DNA of 64,000 nt from Fen-1258 sp964449775 (GCA_964449775.1 CAYVBQ010000017.1:14297-78296); one strand, 5' to 3'. Positions 53,265 to 62,203 are shown, counted from the first letter of the stretch. Translations and numbers: made by a program. Notes: generated by a model from the letters alone, not told the origin.

Positions 53265-53496
53265 TTTATTTGAAATAACCCTGACATTTTTAAGTCTTGT
53301 TGTTCATTTTCAAAATCTCATTAGATGCCAATGGAAACTAATAGCTTATAGATTGTTTAGCTCTCCATATTCAACACCTTGTCAGGTTAGTGTAACGTGT
53401 CCATATCCAAAACCTCTTCATGCACTAATCATGCTGAAATTTGTAATGATGTCCGACTGTTAAGATTAAAGATGGGACAGGTAATAGCGGAATTTT
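53265..53496. other. Intergenic stretch at the right edge of the enclosed block
   Basis: About 230 bases separate the NlpC/P60 gene from the right repeat copy. I see no gene, tRNA piece, transposase or strong terminator here. If the block entered as a circle, this stretch and the tRNA-Ser-like piece at 40614 would be the two sides of the resident segment on that molecule. Confidence 0.5.
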
Positions 53497-54121
53497 GTTT
53501 CAGAATATTCAGCGTTCTTTAAAACAACTAGGGATGATAGTTCACAGTAAACAGTTGTCAGAAAAATTCTTTACTGAATTTCACATGAAGAGTGAAACTA
53601 TCTATGATAGAATTTTTGCTAACTCTCTTCCCTACTTAAAGAATAAGAGATCAATTCTAACCATTTCGAATAGCAAAACCGTTTTCGAAATTCTTAGAAA
53701 ACTGAGAACTGAAAACTGTAAACTGCTAACTGTTTCAGAATCCCGTCCAAAGTTAGAAGGAAGAATACTTGCCAAGAAATTAAATAAAGAAAAAATTAGT
53801 GTAGCGCTAATAACAGAAGCAATGTCCGCTAGTTATGTGAGGAAGTGCGATTGTGTCATAATCGGGGCAGATACAGTGTTGAGGAATAGAAGCGTAGTCA
53901 ATAAAGTAGGAAGTTTTCAATTAGCACTTCTTTGCAATTATTTCCAGAAACCATTTTATGTGATTACTGAAAAATCGAAGTTCAGCTTGAAAAATGAATT
54001 TAAGCAAATTGGAGAATCGACTGAGGAGATTTGGAAAGATGCACCAAAAGGAGTTGCAATAAAAAATATTTATTTCGAAAAAATCCCCGCATCACTCATT
54101 TCAAAAATAATAACTGATTAA
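53497..54121 (+). pseudogene. IF-2B-like gene, 5'-truncated duplicate
   Basis: This copy begins at codon 55 of the complete gene at 39628 and is otherwise the same protein apart from Tyr-to-Ser and Arg-to-His changes near its start. The 54 N-terminal codons, ribosome site and promoter are missing; a TTG at its left edge offers only a chance start. The C-terminal IF-2B fold is intact, so a shortened protein cannot be excluded, but I treat it as a remnant created by the duplication. It ends at the same terminator as the parent copy. Confidence 0.85.
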
Positions 54122-54126
54122 TAATA

Positions 54127-54151
54127 ACCCAGCAAAGAATCATTGCTGGGT
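54127..54151. terminator. Bidirectional terminator (right copy)
   Basis: The stem ACCCAGCAA / TTGCTGGGT is identical to the left copy. Here it lies 25 bases past the stop of the complete, leftward TPR gene. Confidence 0.7.
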
Positions 54152-54176
54152 AATTTCCTTCTCTAAAATCCAATTA

Positions 54177-54803
54177 TTATTTCATTTGAATAGTATTTTG
54201 ATCGAGTTGCTTTACCAATTGAGCCGCTAAATGACCGACTTCAGATTGAGGATATTTATTAGCCAAATCTTGCCAGATTGCTTTTGCTTTTTTCTCATCG
54301 CCTTTAGCTTGTGCTAGTCCGGCGGTATTGAATTTTGCAATCAGATTGTTATTGTCAACGGTCAATACTTTTGAATTATATTCTTCTGCTTTTTTCACAT
54401 CGCCCTGATTGAAGTAGACGAATGTTAACTGCAAAAGAATATCAGTTCTTTTTGAATCTACTTTTAGAATTCTTTCGTAAAGCTTTATGGCTTCTTCAGG
54501 CTTGTGAGCAAGTAATACATCGGCATATTCACGCACTTTTGCAGTATCGTTTGGATTTTTTGTAACATCAGCTTTTAAAGTATTTATCCTTTCGACAGCA
54601 TCTTGCATAACATTTGATTTTGATGGTACATCGCCGTTGCCTTGCGATTTCATTTTACCATGTATATCATCGTCTGGCATCTGAGCCTGCGGATTAATTT
54701 CCAAAGCTTTATTCGAATCTTTAGTTGTTTTTGAAAAGAAAATCACGGCGGCAATAAATACAATTATTACTCCGAGATAAAGATAAATCGGTTTTACTTT
54801 CAT
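54177..54803 (-). CDS. Membrane-anchored tetratricopeptide-repeat protein (complete copy)
   Basis: The 208-residue protein has one N-terminal membrane anchor (residues 6-24) and a soluble C-terminal TPR region (about 75-195: EAIKLYERILKVD, DVKKAEEYNSKVLTVD, DEKKAKAIWQDLANKYP). It resembles CcmH/NrfG-like TPR anchors but no cytochrome-maturation gene is near. GAGGAG four bases upstream of the ATG at 54803 sets the start over the longer open frame. Its last 49 codons are duplicated at 40469. It should act as a protein-protein scaffold facing the periplasm or cytoplasm. Confidence 0.82.
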   Translation of the reverse strand: MKVKPIYLYLGVIIVFIAAVIFFSKTTKDSNKALEINPQAQMPDDDIHGKMKSQGNGDVPSKSNVMQDAVERINTLKADVTKNPNDTAKVREYADVLLAHKPEEAIKLYERILKVDSKRTDILLQLTFVYFNQGDVKKAEEYNSKVLTVDNNNLIAKFNTAGLAQAKGDEKKAKAIWQDLANKYPQSEVGHLAAQLVKQLDQNTIQMK

Positions 54804-55140
54804 ATACTCCTCTTTCGTTGAAACTATAGCCAATAATTTGTTGTTGAATTACGGTTTCAAAAATAACTTTTTTTATTCAGCAAAAAAATCTTATTTTTTT
54901 AAGAGACAAAACAAAGTAGAATGAACAATATGTATAAAGAAATAATGAAAAAACTCGCTTTATTTATTCTCTGTCTGCAATCATTATTACATGGAACGAA
55001 TTTAGAGCATATGTGAAAGACACCAAGCTCTACTCAATTCTTCAGTAAAGTGTCAAAGATAATGTGGACGAATTTTTTCGCCATCGCTTTACTTCCTCTC
55101 TCCCTTCACTTATTTTCAACAAACATAAAAATTGAAATTA
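54804..55140. other. Divergent intergenic region with a possible signal-peptide remnant
   Basis: The 337-base gap between the TPR gene and the histidine kinase holds both promoters. A 31-codon frame at 54921-55016 reads MKKLALFILCLQSLLHG-like from its internal ATG. This is a complete Sec signal peptide followed by only eight residues, so it looks like the surviving start of a lost secreted protein. No ribosome site stands out. Otherwise nothing recognisable. Confidence 0.35.
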
Positions 55141-56901
55141 ATGCACTTTGAGTTCACTCAAATATTATTTTTGCTTGCTTCGTTCATAGCCGCAGTCGGA
55201 CTTATATTTATTATTTATTCCCGCTCTTCGACCGCAATTACTTCGAAGCTCTTTATCCTTACTTTGGTTTTGGTTATTGCTTACTTAATCTCCCATACGG
55301 TTCACTTTGTTTTGATGCCCTCATACGATGTAACTGCTCTTGATATTTCTTGCCACTCGCTTCTGTTAATGATTTTAGTATCACTTACATTTTTTTCCTG
55401 GAATTACCCGGTTCAAAAGGAGATTGGTATAACACGCGGTTTGTTAATAATAATTCCTTCAACTATTCTCTTAATTCTTTTATGGAATGGAAATTTCATT
55501 CAAGAATCCCATGCCCACATGAATATGTTTACAGCACATTTCTCATCACTGTATCCATTGTTCCTTTTTTGGTATTTATTTCTCATTGTCCTAAATGCAA
55601 CTTGGATAATTAAGAAACTTAAAATCTCCTCAGGCACAAACATCCGCAATCAATTGCTCTTTTATTTATTTGGATTGGTTATAACAAATATTGCAACTTT
55701 TATTTTCGGACTATTCTTACCTTGGATTCTTGGCTTCTATTACCTTGTTGAAATAAGTCCTCTTGCATTTCTTATCGGGTTCATATTCTTTACTGCAATT
55801 GCTATTGGCAAATACAACATGTTCCCATCGGCAATTCAGAAGGTTTACAGCTTTAGCTTGAACAAAAAAATATTCTTCTCGGCAATCGTGATAGTCCCGA
55901 TCATTATTTTGCTTGTTCAAATTCCGCTCGGAAGAATTCTTTTCGGTATCAATTCGAATCAAGAAATGATCCGTTTCTTTTTTATTAGTCTTTTTGTTGG
56001 CTTGATTGTAAGCGTAAGCATGTCTTTCATTGTTTCAAGATTAATCGCACAGCCAATTTCATTACTCAAAGAAAAAGCTATTGAGATAGAAAAGGGAAAC
56101 TTTGCTGTAAAAGTTGAATATAATTCAAGCGATGAAATCGGCGAGCTGTCTCAAGCGTTCAATAGTATGGCTTTTTCTTTGGACAAAAATATAGCCGATA
56201 TGAAAAAACTTGAAGCGGAAATACTTCGTTCCGAAAAGTTTGCGGCAATTGGTAAAATGTCCGCCGTCCTTGCACATGAAATCAAAACGCCTCTCACTTC
56301 CATAAAAATGAATGTAGATATTCTGCATCAAACGCTTTCTCTTCAACCGGAAGATAAAGAAGCATTTCAGATTATCAGCAAAGAGATCAATCGTCTTACA
56401 GAGCTTGTTAAAGAAGTTCTTCAAGTTTCCCGCACGGCACCGCTTAACCTTTCTAAACTTAGACTCAATAGCTTTATTTATGAAATATTTTATCAAATCG
56501 AATCAGATACAAAACAAAAAAAGATTTCTTTTGTCAACAATACAACAGAAATTGAGTTTACCGGTGACGCTGATAAACTAAAGCAAGTTTTTCTGAACAT
56601 GATTCAAAATTCGGTTGATGCCATAGATAAAAATGGAGCAATTACAATCTCTTCTATCTCAAACGGCAATTATCTTTTTATCAGCTTAACGGATGATGGC
56701 TGCGGAATTTCTGAACCACAAAACATATTCGATCCCTTCTTTACAACCAAAGCATCTGGCACCGGACTCGGATTGTCTATCTCACAAAAAATTATTGAAC
56801 AGCATAACGGAACGTTTACGCTTATTTCATCACGTCCCGGCGAAACAATTTTTGAAATTAAATTACCGTTGAACAACTATGGAAAAGATTTTAGTAATTG
56901 A
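55141..56901 (+). CDS. Sensor histidine kinase
   Basis: The 586-residue kinase starts at the ATG 55141 (a TTG three codons earlier is possible). It has about eight hydrophobic helices over residues 1-300, a multi-TM sensor rather than a periplasmic loop, including a His-containing ESHAHMNMFTAHF segment that might bind metal. A HAMP linker follows (about 290-347), then HisKA with the phospho-acceptor in LAHEIKTPLTS (His379) and HATPase with DDGCGIS and GTGLGLSI. It overlaps its response regulator by 23 bases. The metal-pump genes downstream suggest metal or envelope sensing; this is inference. Confidence 0.9.
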   Translation: MHFEFTQILFLLASFIAAVGLIFIIYSRSSTAITSKLFILTLVLVIAYLISHTVHFVLMPSYDVTALDISCHSLLLMILVSLTFFSWNYPVQKEIGITRGLLIIIPSTILLILLWNGNFIQESHAHMNMFTAHFSSLYPLFLFWYLFLIVLNATWIIKKLKISSGTNIRNQLLFYLFGLVITNIATFIFGLFLPWILGFYYLVEISPLAFLIGFIFFTAIAIGKYNMFPSAIQKVYSFSLNKKIFFSAIVIVPIIILLVQIPLGRILFGINSNQEMIRFFFISLFVGLIVSVSMSFIVSRLIAQPISLLKEKAIEIEKGNFAVKVEYNSSDEIGELSQAFNSMAFSLDKNIADMKKLEAEILRSEKFAAIGKMSAVLAHEIKTPLTSIKMNVDILHQTLSLQPEDKEAFQIISKEINRLTELVKEVLQVSRTAPLNLSKLRLNSFIYEIFYQIESDTKQKKISFVNNTTEIEFTGDADKLKQVFLNMIQNSVDAIDKNGAITISSISNGNYLFISLTDDGCGISEPQNIFDPFFTTKASGTGLGLSISQKIIEQHNGTFTLISSRPGETIFEIKLPLNNYGKDFSN

Positions 56902-58219
56902 TGACGACGAATCAATTCGTCAGACGCTTTCGAATTATCTTAAACGACTCGGTTATTCTGTCCTCTCTGCTGAAGACGGAGAAAAAGGTTTTGATATCAT
57001 CCAAAGTCAGCAACCGGATTTAATTATCTCCGACATCAAAATGCCGAATCTCACCGGACTTGAACTTCTTAAGAAAGTAAAAGATGTTGATCCTCTAACA
57101 AAAATAATTTTAATAACTGCTCATGATGATGTTCAAACTACAATTGATGCGATGCAATACGGCGCGTATGATTATCTCGAAAAACCACTGGATATAGAGC
57201 GGCTCAAAGTAACAATTGCACGTGCCCTCGAATCGAAAAATCTAAGCGAAAGAATTGATTCGCTCATAGAAGATCATGCGAAAGAATTTCAGCCGGAAAA
57301 ACGAATTATTGGAAAATCTAAACCGATGAGAGACGTTTATAAAATCATTGGACAAGTATCTGCAAACCGTGTAACTGTTTTGCTGCAAGGAGAAAGTGGA
57401 ACCGGTAAAGAACTTGTTGCCAAATCAATTCATTACAGCGGCGTTACTAAAACCGAACCATTTGTTGCTGTGAACTGCACCGCTATAACCGAATCCCTTC
57501 TCGAAAGCGAGTTATTCGGACATGAGAAAGGTGCGTTCACCGGCGCTGATAGAACTAAAAAAGGAAAATTTGAACTTGCCGGAAGCGGCACAATTTTCCT
57601 CGATGAAATTTCCGAAATGTCACAGCATCTTCAAGTAAAACTTCTCCGCGTTCTTCAAGAAAAAGAATTTGAACGGGTCGGCGGCGAATCTGTAATTCCA
57701 ATGAAAGCAAGAATCATTACTGCTACAAATAGAAACATCGATCAGCTTGTAAAGGAAAAGAAATTCCGCGAGGATCTCTTTTACCGTTTGAATGTTGTCA
57801 AAATAGAACTTCCTCTGCTCCGCCAAAGAAAAGATGATATTCCTCTCCTTGTAAATTTCTTATTGCAGCAGATCAACAGTGAACTGCATAAGAATGTTCT
57901 TAAAATTTCGGAAGAAGTGATGAATCTGTTAATAGAACACGACTGGACTGGAAATGTTCGTGAGCTTGAAAATACTCTTATGCAAGCAGTGGTTTTAACA
58001 AATGGGGACGTTCTGCTCAAAGAGCATATACTTCTTAAAAATCAATTTTCAGATTCATCTTCATTTCCGATTAATCTTTCCCTTGCGGAAATTGAGAGAA
58101 AACATATCACTTCTGTTTTGGAACATACGAAGTGGAATAAATCAAAAGCCGCAGAAATTCTTGGCATCTCACTTCCTACTCTCTATTCAAAGATCGAGAA
58201 CTATAAACTCGCTAAATAG
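56879..58219 (+). CDS. Sigma-54-dependent response regulator (NtrC/ZraR type)
   Basis: The 446-residue regulator has three domains. The receiver carries the acidic pocket DDDE at 8-11 and phospho-acceptor Asp52. The AAA+ domain has Walker A GESGTGKE at 171-178, the sigma-54 contact GAFTGA at 218-223 and an arginine-finger region. The Fis-type HTH is at about 415-446 (NKSKAAEILGISLPTLYSKI). It activates sigma-54 promoters on phosphorylation by the overlapping kinase. A good -24/-12 candidate lies 460 bases downstream before the metal-pump genes. Its stop codon coincides with the end of a MITE-like element. Confidence 0.94.
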   Translation: MEKILVIDDDESIRQTLSNYLKRLGYSVLSAEDGEKGFDIIQSQQPDLIISDIKMPNLTGLELLKKVKDVDPLTKIILITAHDDVQTTIDAMQYGAYDYLEKPLDIERLKVTIARALESKNLSERIDSLIEDHAKEFQPEKRIIGKSKPMRDVYKIIGQVSANRVTVLLQGESGTGKELVAKSIHYSGVTKTEPFVAVNCTAITESLLESELFGHEKGAFTGADRTKKGKFELAGSGTIFLDEISEMSQHLQVKLLRVLQEKEFERVGGESVIPMKARIITATNRNIDQLVKEKKFREDLFYRLNVVKIELPLLRQRKDDIPLLVNFLLQQINSELHKNVLKISEEVMNLLIEHDWTGNVRELENTLMQAVVLTNGDVLLKEHILLKNQFSDSSSFPINLSLAEIERKHITSVLEHTKWNKSKAAEILGISLPTLYSKIENYKLAK

Positions 58220-58335
58220 GGTGTGTGATAATTGTATAGCGAAATTTATTTCGCTCATAAATGCTGTGATAATATTATTTTTTCCGCAATTAGCGAGATG
58301 AATCTCGCTTTACAATTAATATTTTCACACACCCT
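58217..58335. mobile_element. MITE-like inverted-repeat element at the response-regulator stop
   Basis: Outer arms AGGGTGTGTGA and TCACACACCCT are perfect inverted copies, with further matching internal pieces (AATTGTA and AGCGA/TCGCT). Inside are two short palindromes, GCGAAATTTATTTCGC and AGCGAGATGAATCTCGCT. CTAAA flanks both sides (58212-58216 and 58336-58340), suggesting a 5-bp target duplication. There is no coding capacity. It also could serve as a terminator. Confidence 0.6.
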
Positions 58336-58452
58336 CTAAAGTGCGGCAAGCCGCAATGTAAGATGTTTGATGGATGATGGGAAAACCATTTAAAATATCT
58401 TGTCACAAAATTTTCTCAATGAGATTTCTTTTAGATAAAAACTTAATAGATA

Positions 58453-58576
58453 ACTCATGTTACGCAATGAATGTATTTTGTCATATTGAGCGAAGCGAAA
58501 TATCTCAAAACAATTCGAACTCGAGGAGTTAAGATTCTTCACTGCGTTCAGAATGACCTTTTTGCGTAACATGAGT
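58453..58576. mobile_element. MITE-like element with perfect 15-bp terminal inverted repeats
   Basis: ACTCATGTTACGCAA (58453-58467) and TTGCGTAACATGAGT (58562-58576) are perfect inverted repeats bounding 124 bases. AGATA occurs directly on both sides (58448-58452 and 58577-58581), a likely 5-bp target-site duplication. The interior carries the dispersed phrases CATATTGAGCGAAGCGAAAT and TCACTGCGTTCAGAATGAC, as in many repeat elements. No protein is encoded. Confidence 0.75.
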
Positions 58577-58681
58577 AGATAATACAAATAGGATATTTTA
58601 AGAATCTTAAAATCTTTTAAAGATTCTTTATAGTTCGAGCAGCTCACCCTTAAGAAATAACCTAAAAAGCCCACTATTTAC

Positions 58682-58697
58682 CGGCACGCTTGTTGGT
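58682..58697 (+). promoter_or_regulatory. Sigma-54 (-24/-12) promoter candidate
   Basis: CGGCACGCTTGTTGGT matches the sigma-54 consensus TGGCACG-N4-TTGCW at all but two defined positions. The -24 GG and -12 GG doublets are separated by the canonical ten bases. It lies about 150 bases before cusA and just after the gene for a sigma-54 activator. Confidence 0.55.
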
Positions 58698-58728
58698 TCT
58701 ACTATTCCCAAAATGAAAGAACAATATT

Positions 58729-58845
58729 GTGGAACGGCTTATTTGGTGCACAATCTATCTTATTCTAATTGGATTTTTAGCTTTCCAACTATACAAGTTC
58801 ATCAGCGATGATAGAAGGAATAAACACACTTTACGGAGAAAGTAA
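58729..58845 (+). CDS. 38-residue single-pass membrane micro-protein
   Basis: A GTG-initiated frame reads MERLIWCTIYLILIG and continues to a basic tail ending LRRK. This is one transmembrane helix followed by a positively charged cytoplasmic end. Its TAA (58843-58845) directly abuts the cusA ATG, an arrangement that would couple translation. It lies about 30 bases after the sigma-54 promoter candidate's start point. The ribosome site is weak (AAAGAA). It may be a small regulator or stabiliser of the pump, or the 3' remnant of a longer lost gene. Confidence 0.4.
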   Translation: MERLIWCTIYLILIGFLAFQLYKFISDDRRNKHTLRRK

Positions 58846-61800
58846 ATGATAGAAAAAATTATTGATTGGTCTGCAAACAACAGATTCATTGTAATTCTGA
58901 TTTATCTAATCGTAATCGGGTTTGGAATTTACAGCGTTGTAAATTTACCTGTTGATGCGATACCCGATCTCTCGGAAAATCAAGTTATCATTTTTACTGA
59001 ATGGATGGGACGATCACCCCAGATAATAGAAGACCAAGTTACATATCCAATTGTTTCCGGTTTACAAGGATTGCCTCACGTAAAAGCTGTGCGTGCAAAT
59101 TCAATGTTCGGTATGTCATTCGTCTTTGTAATCTTTGAAGACGGTGTTGATACTTATTTTGCACGTACACGCGTCTTAGAAAGAATGAACACAATACAAG
59201 CGCAACTTCCAGGGGGAGTGGTTCCTTCTCTTGGTCCAGATGGAACCGGCGTTGGTCATGTATATTGGTATACAGTTGAAGGCGGCGGGTATGATCTTGG
59301 CACACTACGCGCAGTGCAAGATTGGTACATTCGTTACAAACTTTCTTCGGTTGATGGAGTTGCAGAAGTTGCAAGCATCGGCGGTTATGTTAAGCAATAT
59401 CAAGTTGATGTGAATCCTACCGACCTTCGCGCTTATAATTTAACCGTCGCCGATGTTGTTAATGCTGTTCAAAGAAGCAATAATGAAGTCGGCGGAAAAA
59501 TATTGGAAGTAAGCGACGCAGAATATTTTGTGCGTGGTCAAGGTTATATTCAATCTAAAGATGATGTTGAAAATACGGTAATAAAAACTTCATCTAATGG
59601 AATTCCAATTTTAATTAAGAATATTGCATCGGTTTCTTTAGGTGGAGATATAAGACGCGGCGCTTTAGAAAAGAATGGCGAAGGACAAACTGTCGGCGGA
59701 ATTGTTGTTATGCGAACCGGCGAGAATGCACAAAAAGTTATTGACCGCATTAAAGAAAAAATTAAAGAAATTTCTCCCGGTCTTCCGCCCGGTGTTGAAG
59801 TTGTAACTTCTTACGACCGCAGCACGCTCATCAAAGAAGCCATTGGCACTTTGGATAGAGCATTAATTGAAGCTGCTATTACAGTATCAATTATGGTCGC
59901 AATTTTCCTTTTGCATTGGAGAAGCATTGTAAGAATCCTTATCGAAATTCCAATTGCAGTGCTTATCTCATTCATCCTTATGTATATGTTCGATATTACT
60001 TCCAACATAATGAGTTTAGGCGGAATTATTATTGCGATAGGAGTAATAGTTGACTCGTCCATTGTGCTGGTGGAAAATGCTTACCGGAACATTGCAAAAG
60101 CCATCGAAGAGAAAGGGCATCTTACAACTGAGGAATACAAAAAAATCTCGATTGATTCAGCAAAGCAAGTCGGCAGAGCAATTTTCTTCTCCGAATTGAT
60201 AATACTTGTTGCATTTCTCCCCGTATTTATGTTAACCGGTCAAGAAGGAAAACTTTTCAAACCGCTTGCCTTCACAAAATCTTTCACGATGATCGGCGCG
60301 GCAATTGTTGTTATTTCTCTTATTCCGGTTTTAATGACAATGTTGATGCGCGGTAAATTCCGTCCTGAAGAAAAAAATCCTTCTACAAGATTTTTTATTC
60401 GCATTTACGAGCCGGTGATTCATTGGGTACTCAAGCACAGAAAAACTACAATCGCTATAAATGTAATTGCTCTTCTCATAACGGTTCCAATGATCCTCAA
60501 TACCGGCAGCGAGTTTATGCCTCCGCTTGATGAAGGATCAATTCTTTATATGCCCGTAACATTGCCCGGCGCTTCCATCTCGGAAGTAAATAGAATTTTA
60601 CAAGAGCAAGACAAAATTATTAAGTCTGTTCCTGAAGTTCATCATGTTCTTGGTAAAACCGGACGTGCGGAAACTGCAACAGACAACGCACCGTTGAGTA
60701 TGATTGAAACGATAATTTTACTCAAGCCAAAAAGCGAGTGGCGCCCAGGTATTACTAAGCAAGATATTGTTGCCGAACTCGATTCTAAATTACAAATACC
60801 AGGTGTACGTAACGGTTGGACTCAGCCAATCATAAATAGAATAAACATGCTTTCCACCGGCGTTAGAACCGATATCGGATTTAAAATCTTTGGTCCAAAT
60901 CTCGATACGCTCGAAACTTACGCTATCCAAGCAGAAAAATTGTTGAAGACAGTAAACGGTGCGGCAGATATTGTTGCCGAGCGCGTTCAGAATGGTTATT
61001 ACTTAGATATACAAGTCAAACGTGCTATTGCCGCTCGTTACGGCGTCAACGTCCGCGATCTTCAAGACATAATTGAAACTGCAATCGGCGGGCAAAATCT
61101 TGGAATTGTTATCGAAGGAAGAATGCGCTTCCCTATTAGAATGCGATATCAAAAAGATTACCGTGATAATATTGAAGACCTGAAAAGCTTAATCGTTCCT
61201 GTTGCATTATCAAATCCTATGGCTGCTCAATCTTCTTCAAGTTCAATGAGCGGCGGTGGAATGGGTAAAAGCAATTCCGGCGGAATGTCTTCCTCAATGG
61301 GAAGTTCAAACCAAGCAAGCATTATTCCGCAAGCACCTAATCCACAAAATGATTTTTCGCTTACAAGTGTAAATCAAAGCGCTGTTACTTATCTGCCTCT
61401 GGCCGAATTAGCTGATATAAATTTAGTAACCGGTCCTCCAATGATAAGCAGTGAAAATGGAATGCTTCGTTCAATAGTTTTTATGAATACACGCGGACGC
61501 GATATGGGCAGTGTAATGGTTGATGCTAAAGAAGTTATTGCCGGTGGACTGAAACTACCAGCCGGTTATTCTTATACGTGGAGCGGACAGTATGAAAGCA
61601 AAGTCCGCGCACAGCAGACCATCCAAATAATTATGCCCGTTGTCTTATTGTTGATTTTTGTGCTTCTCTATTTCACTCTTAAAGATTATTTGGAAGCCGG
61701 AGTTGTAATGCTTTCGGTTCCATTTGCACTCATTGGTGGAATGTATATGATTTACATTCTCGGCTACAATTTCTCGGTTGCTGTTTGGGTTGGGTTTATT

Positions 61801-62202
61801 GCGCTTTACGGAATTGCAGTTGAAACCGGTGTTATAATGGTTGTATATCTACACGAAGCTCTCGATAAAAGATTAAGAGCTTTTCATAGAGGTGAAAGAG
61901 GACACTTAACAAAAGATGATATTTATGAAGCGACTGTTGAAGGTTCTGTCCTTCGCCTAAGACCCAAATTGATGACTGTTGGAACTTCGATGGTTGGTTT
62001 AATTCCGATAATGTGGGCAACCGGAACCGGCTCCGATGTTATGAAACCTTTGACGGCTCCGATGATTGGCGGCTTGCTTACTAGCGCTATTCACGTACTT
62101 GTTGTTACGCCAATTCTTTTTGCTATAATGAAAGAACACGCTCTGAAAAAAGGAAAACTTGAAATTTCTAAAATGGCTGATTGGATGAAGGAGGGTGAAT
62201 AA
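58846..62202 (+). CDS. cusA: CusA/CzcA-family heavy-metal efflux RND transporter
   Basis: The 1118-residue inner-membrane pump has 12 membrane helices in the RND pattern, the N-terminal LPVDAIPDLSENQVIIFTEW block of the HME family and GVIVDSSIVLVENAYR in helix 4 near residues 396-411. It expels monovalent (Cu/Ag) or divalent metals by proton antiport with a periplasmic adaptor and outer-membrane channel. Residues about 785-830 are an extra Ser-, Gly- and Met-rich loop (SNPMAAQ, SMSGGGMGKSNSGGMSSSM), suggestive of soft-metal binding. GGAGAA lies just upstream. No adaptor gene is seen; it may lie right of the window. Cu/Ag specificity is likely but unproven. Confidence 0.92.
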   Translation: MIEKIIDWSANNRFIVILIYLIVIGFGIYSVVNLPVDAIPDLSENQVIIFTEWMGRSPQIIEDQVTYPIVSGLQGLPHVKAVRANSMFGMSFVFVIFEDGVDTYFARTRVLERMNTIQAQLPGGVVPSLGPDGTGVGHVYWYTVEGGGYDLGTLRAVQDWYIRYKLSSVDGVAEVASIGGYVKQYQVDVNPTDLRAYNLTVADVVNAVQRSNNEVGGKILEVSDAEYFVRGQGYIQSKDDVENTVIKTSSNGIPILIKNIASVSLGGDIRRGALEKNGEGQTVGGIVVMRTGENAQKVIDRIKEKIKEISPGLPPGVEVVTSYDRSTLIKEAIGTLDRALIEAAITVSIMVAIFLLHWRSIVRILIEIPIAVLISFILMYMFDITSNIMSLGGIIIAIGVIVDSSIVLVENAYRNIAKAIEEKGHLTTEEYKKISIDSAKQVGRAIFFSELIILVAFLPVFMLTGQEGKLFKPLAFTKSFTMIGAAIVVISLIPVLMTMLMRGKFRPEEKNPSTRFFIRIYEPVIHWVLKHRKTTIAINVIALLITVPMILNTGSEFMPPLDEGSILYMPVTLPGASISEVNRILQEQDKIIKSVPEVHHVLGKTGRAETATDNAPLSMIETIILLKPKSEWRPGITKQDIVAELDSKLQIPGVRNGWTQPIINRINMLSTGVRTDIGFKIFGPNLDTLETYAIQAEKLLKTVNGAADIVAERVQNGYYLDIQVKRAIAARYGVNVRDLQDIIETAIGGQNLGIVIEGRMRFPIRMRYQKDYRDNIEDLKSLIVPVALSNPMAAQSSSSSMSGGGMGKSNSGGMSSSMGSSNQASIIPQAPNPQNDFSLTSVNQSAVTYLPLAELADINLVTGPPMISSENGMLRSIVFMNTRGRDMGSVMVDAKEVIAGGLKLPAGYSYTWSGQYESKVRAQQTIQIIMPVVLLLIFVLLYFTLKDYLEAGVVMLSVPFALIGGMYMIYILGYNFSVAVWVGFIALYGIAVETGVIMVVYLHEALDKRLRAFHRGERGHLTKDDIYEATVEGSVLRLRPKLMTVGTSMVGLIPIMWATGTGSDVMKPLTAPMIGGLLTSAIHVLVVTPILFAIMKEHALKKGKLEISKMADWMKEGE

Positions 62203-62203
62203 A

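Larger units (their letters stand above)
53497..54326 (+). repeat. Right copy of the 830-bp direct repeat
   Basis: This is the same segment as 39789-40618, offset by 13,708 bases. On its right the TPR gene continues intact; on its left the IF-2B-like gene is cut. Similarity starts at GTTTCAG and ends at GGCGGT. Confidence 0.92.

Noticed and set aside
53480..53530. Possible frameshift between the two IF-2B copies near the left repeat edge
   Set aside because: Hand counting was ambiguous by one base there, and the reading frame is otherwise continuous, so no indel is claimed.
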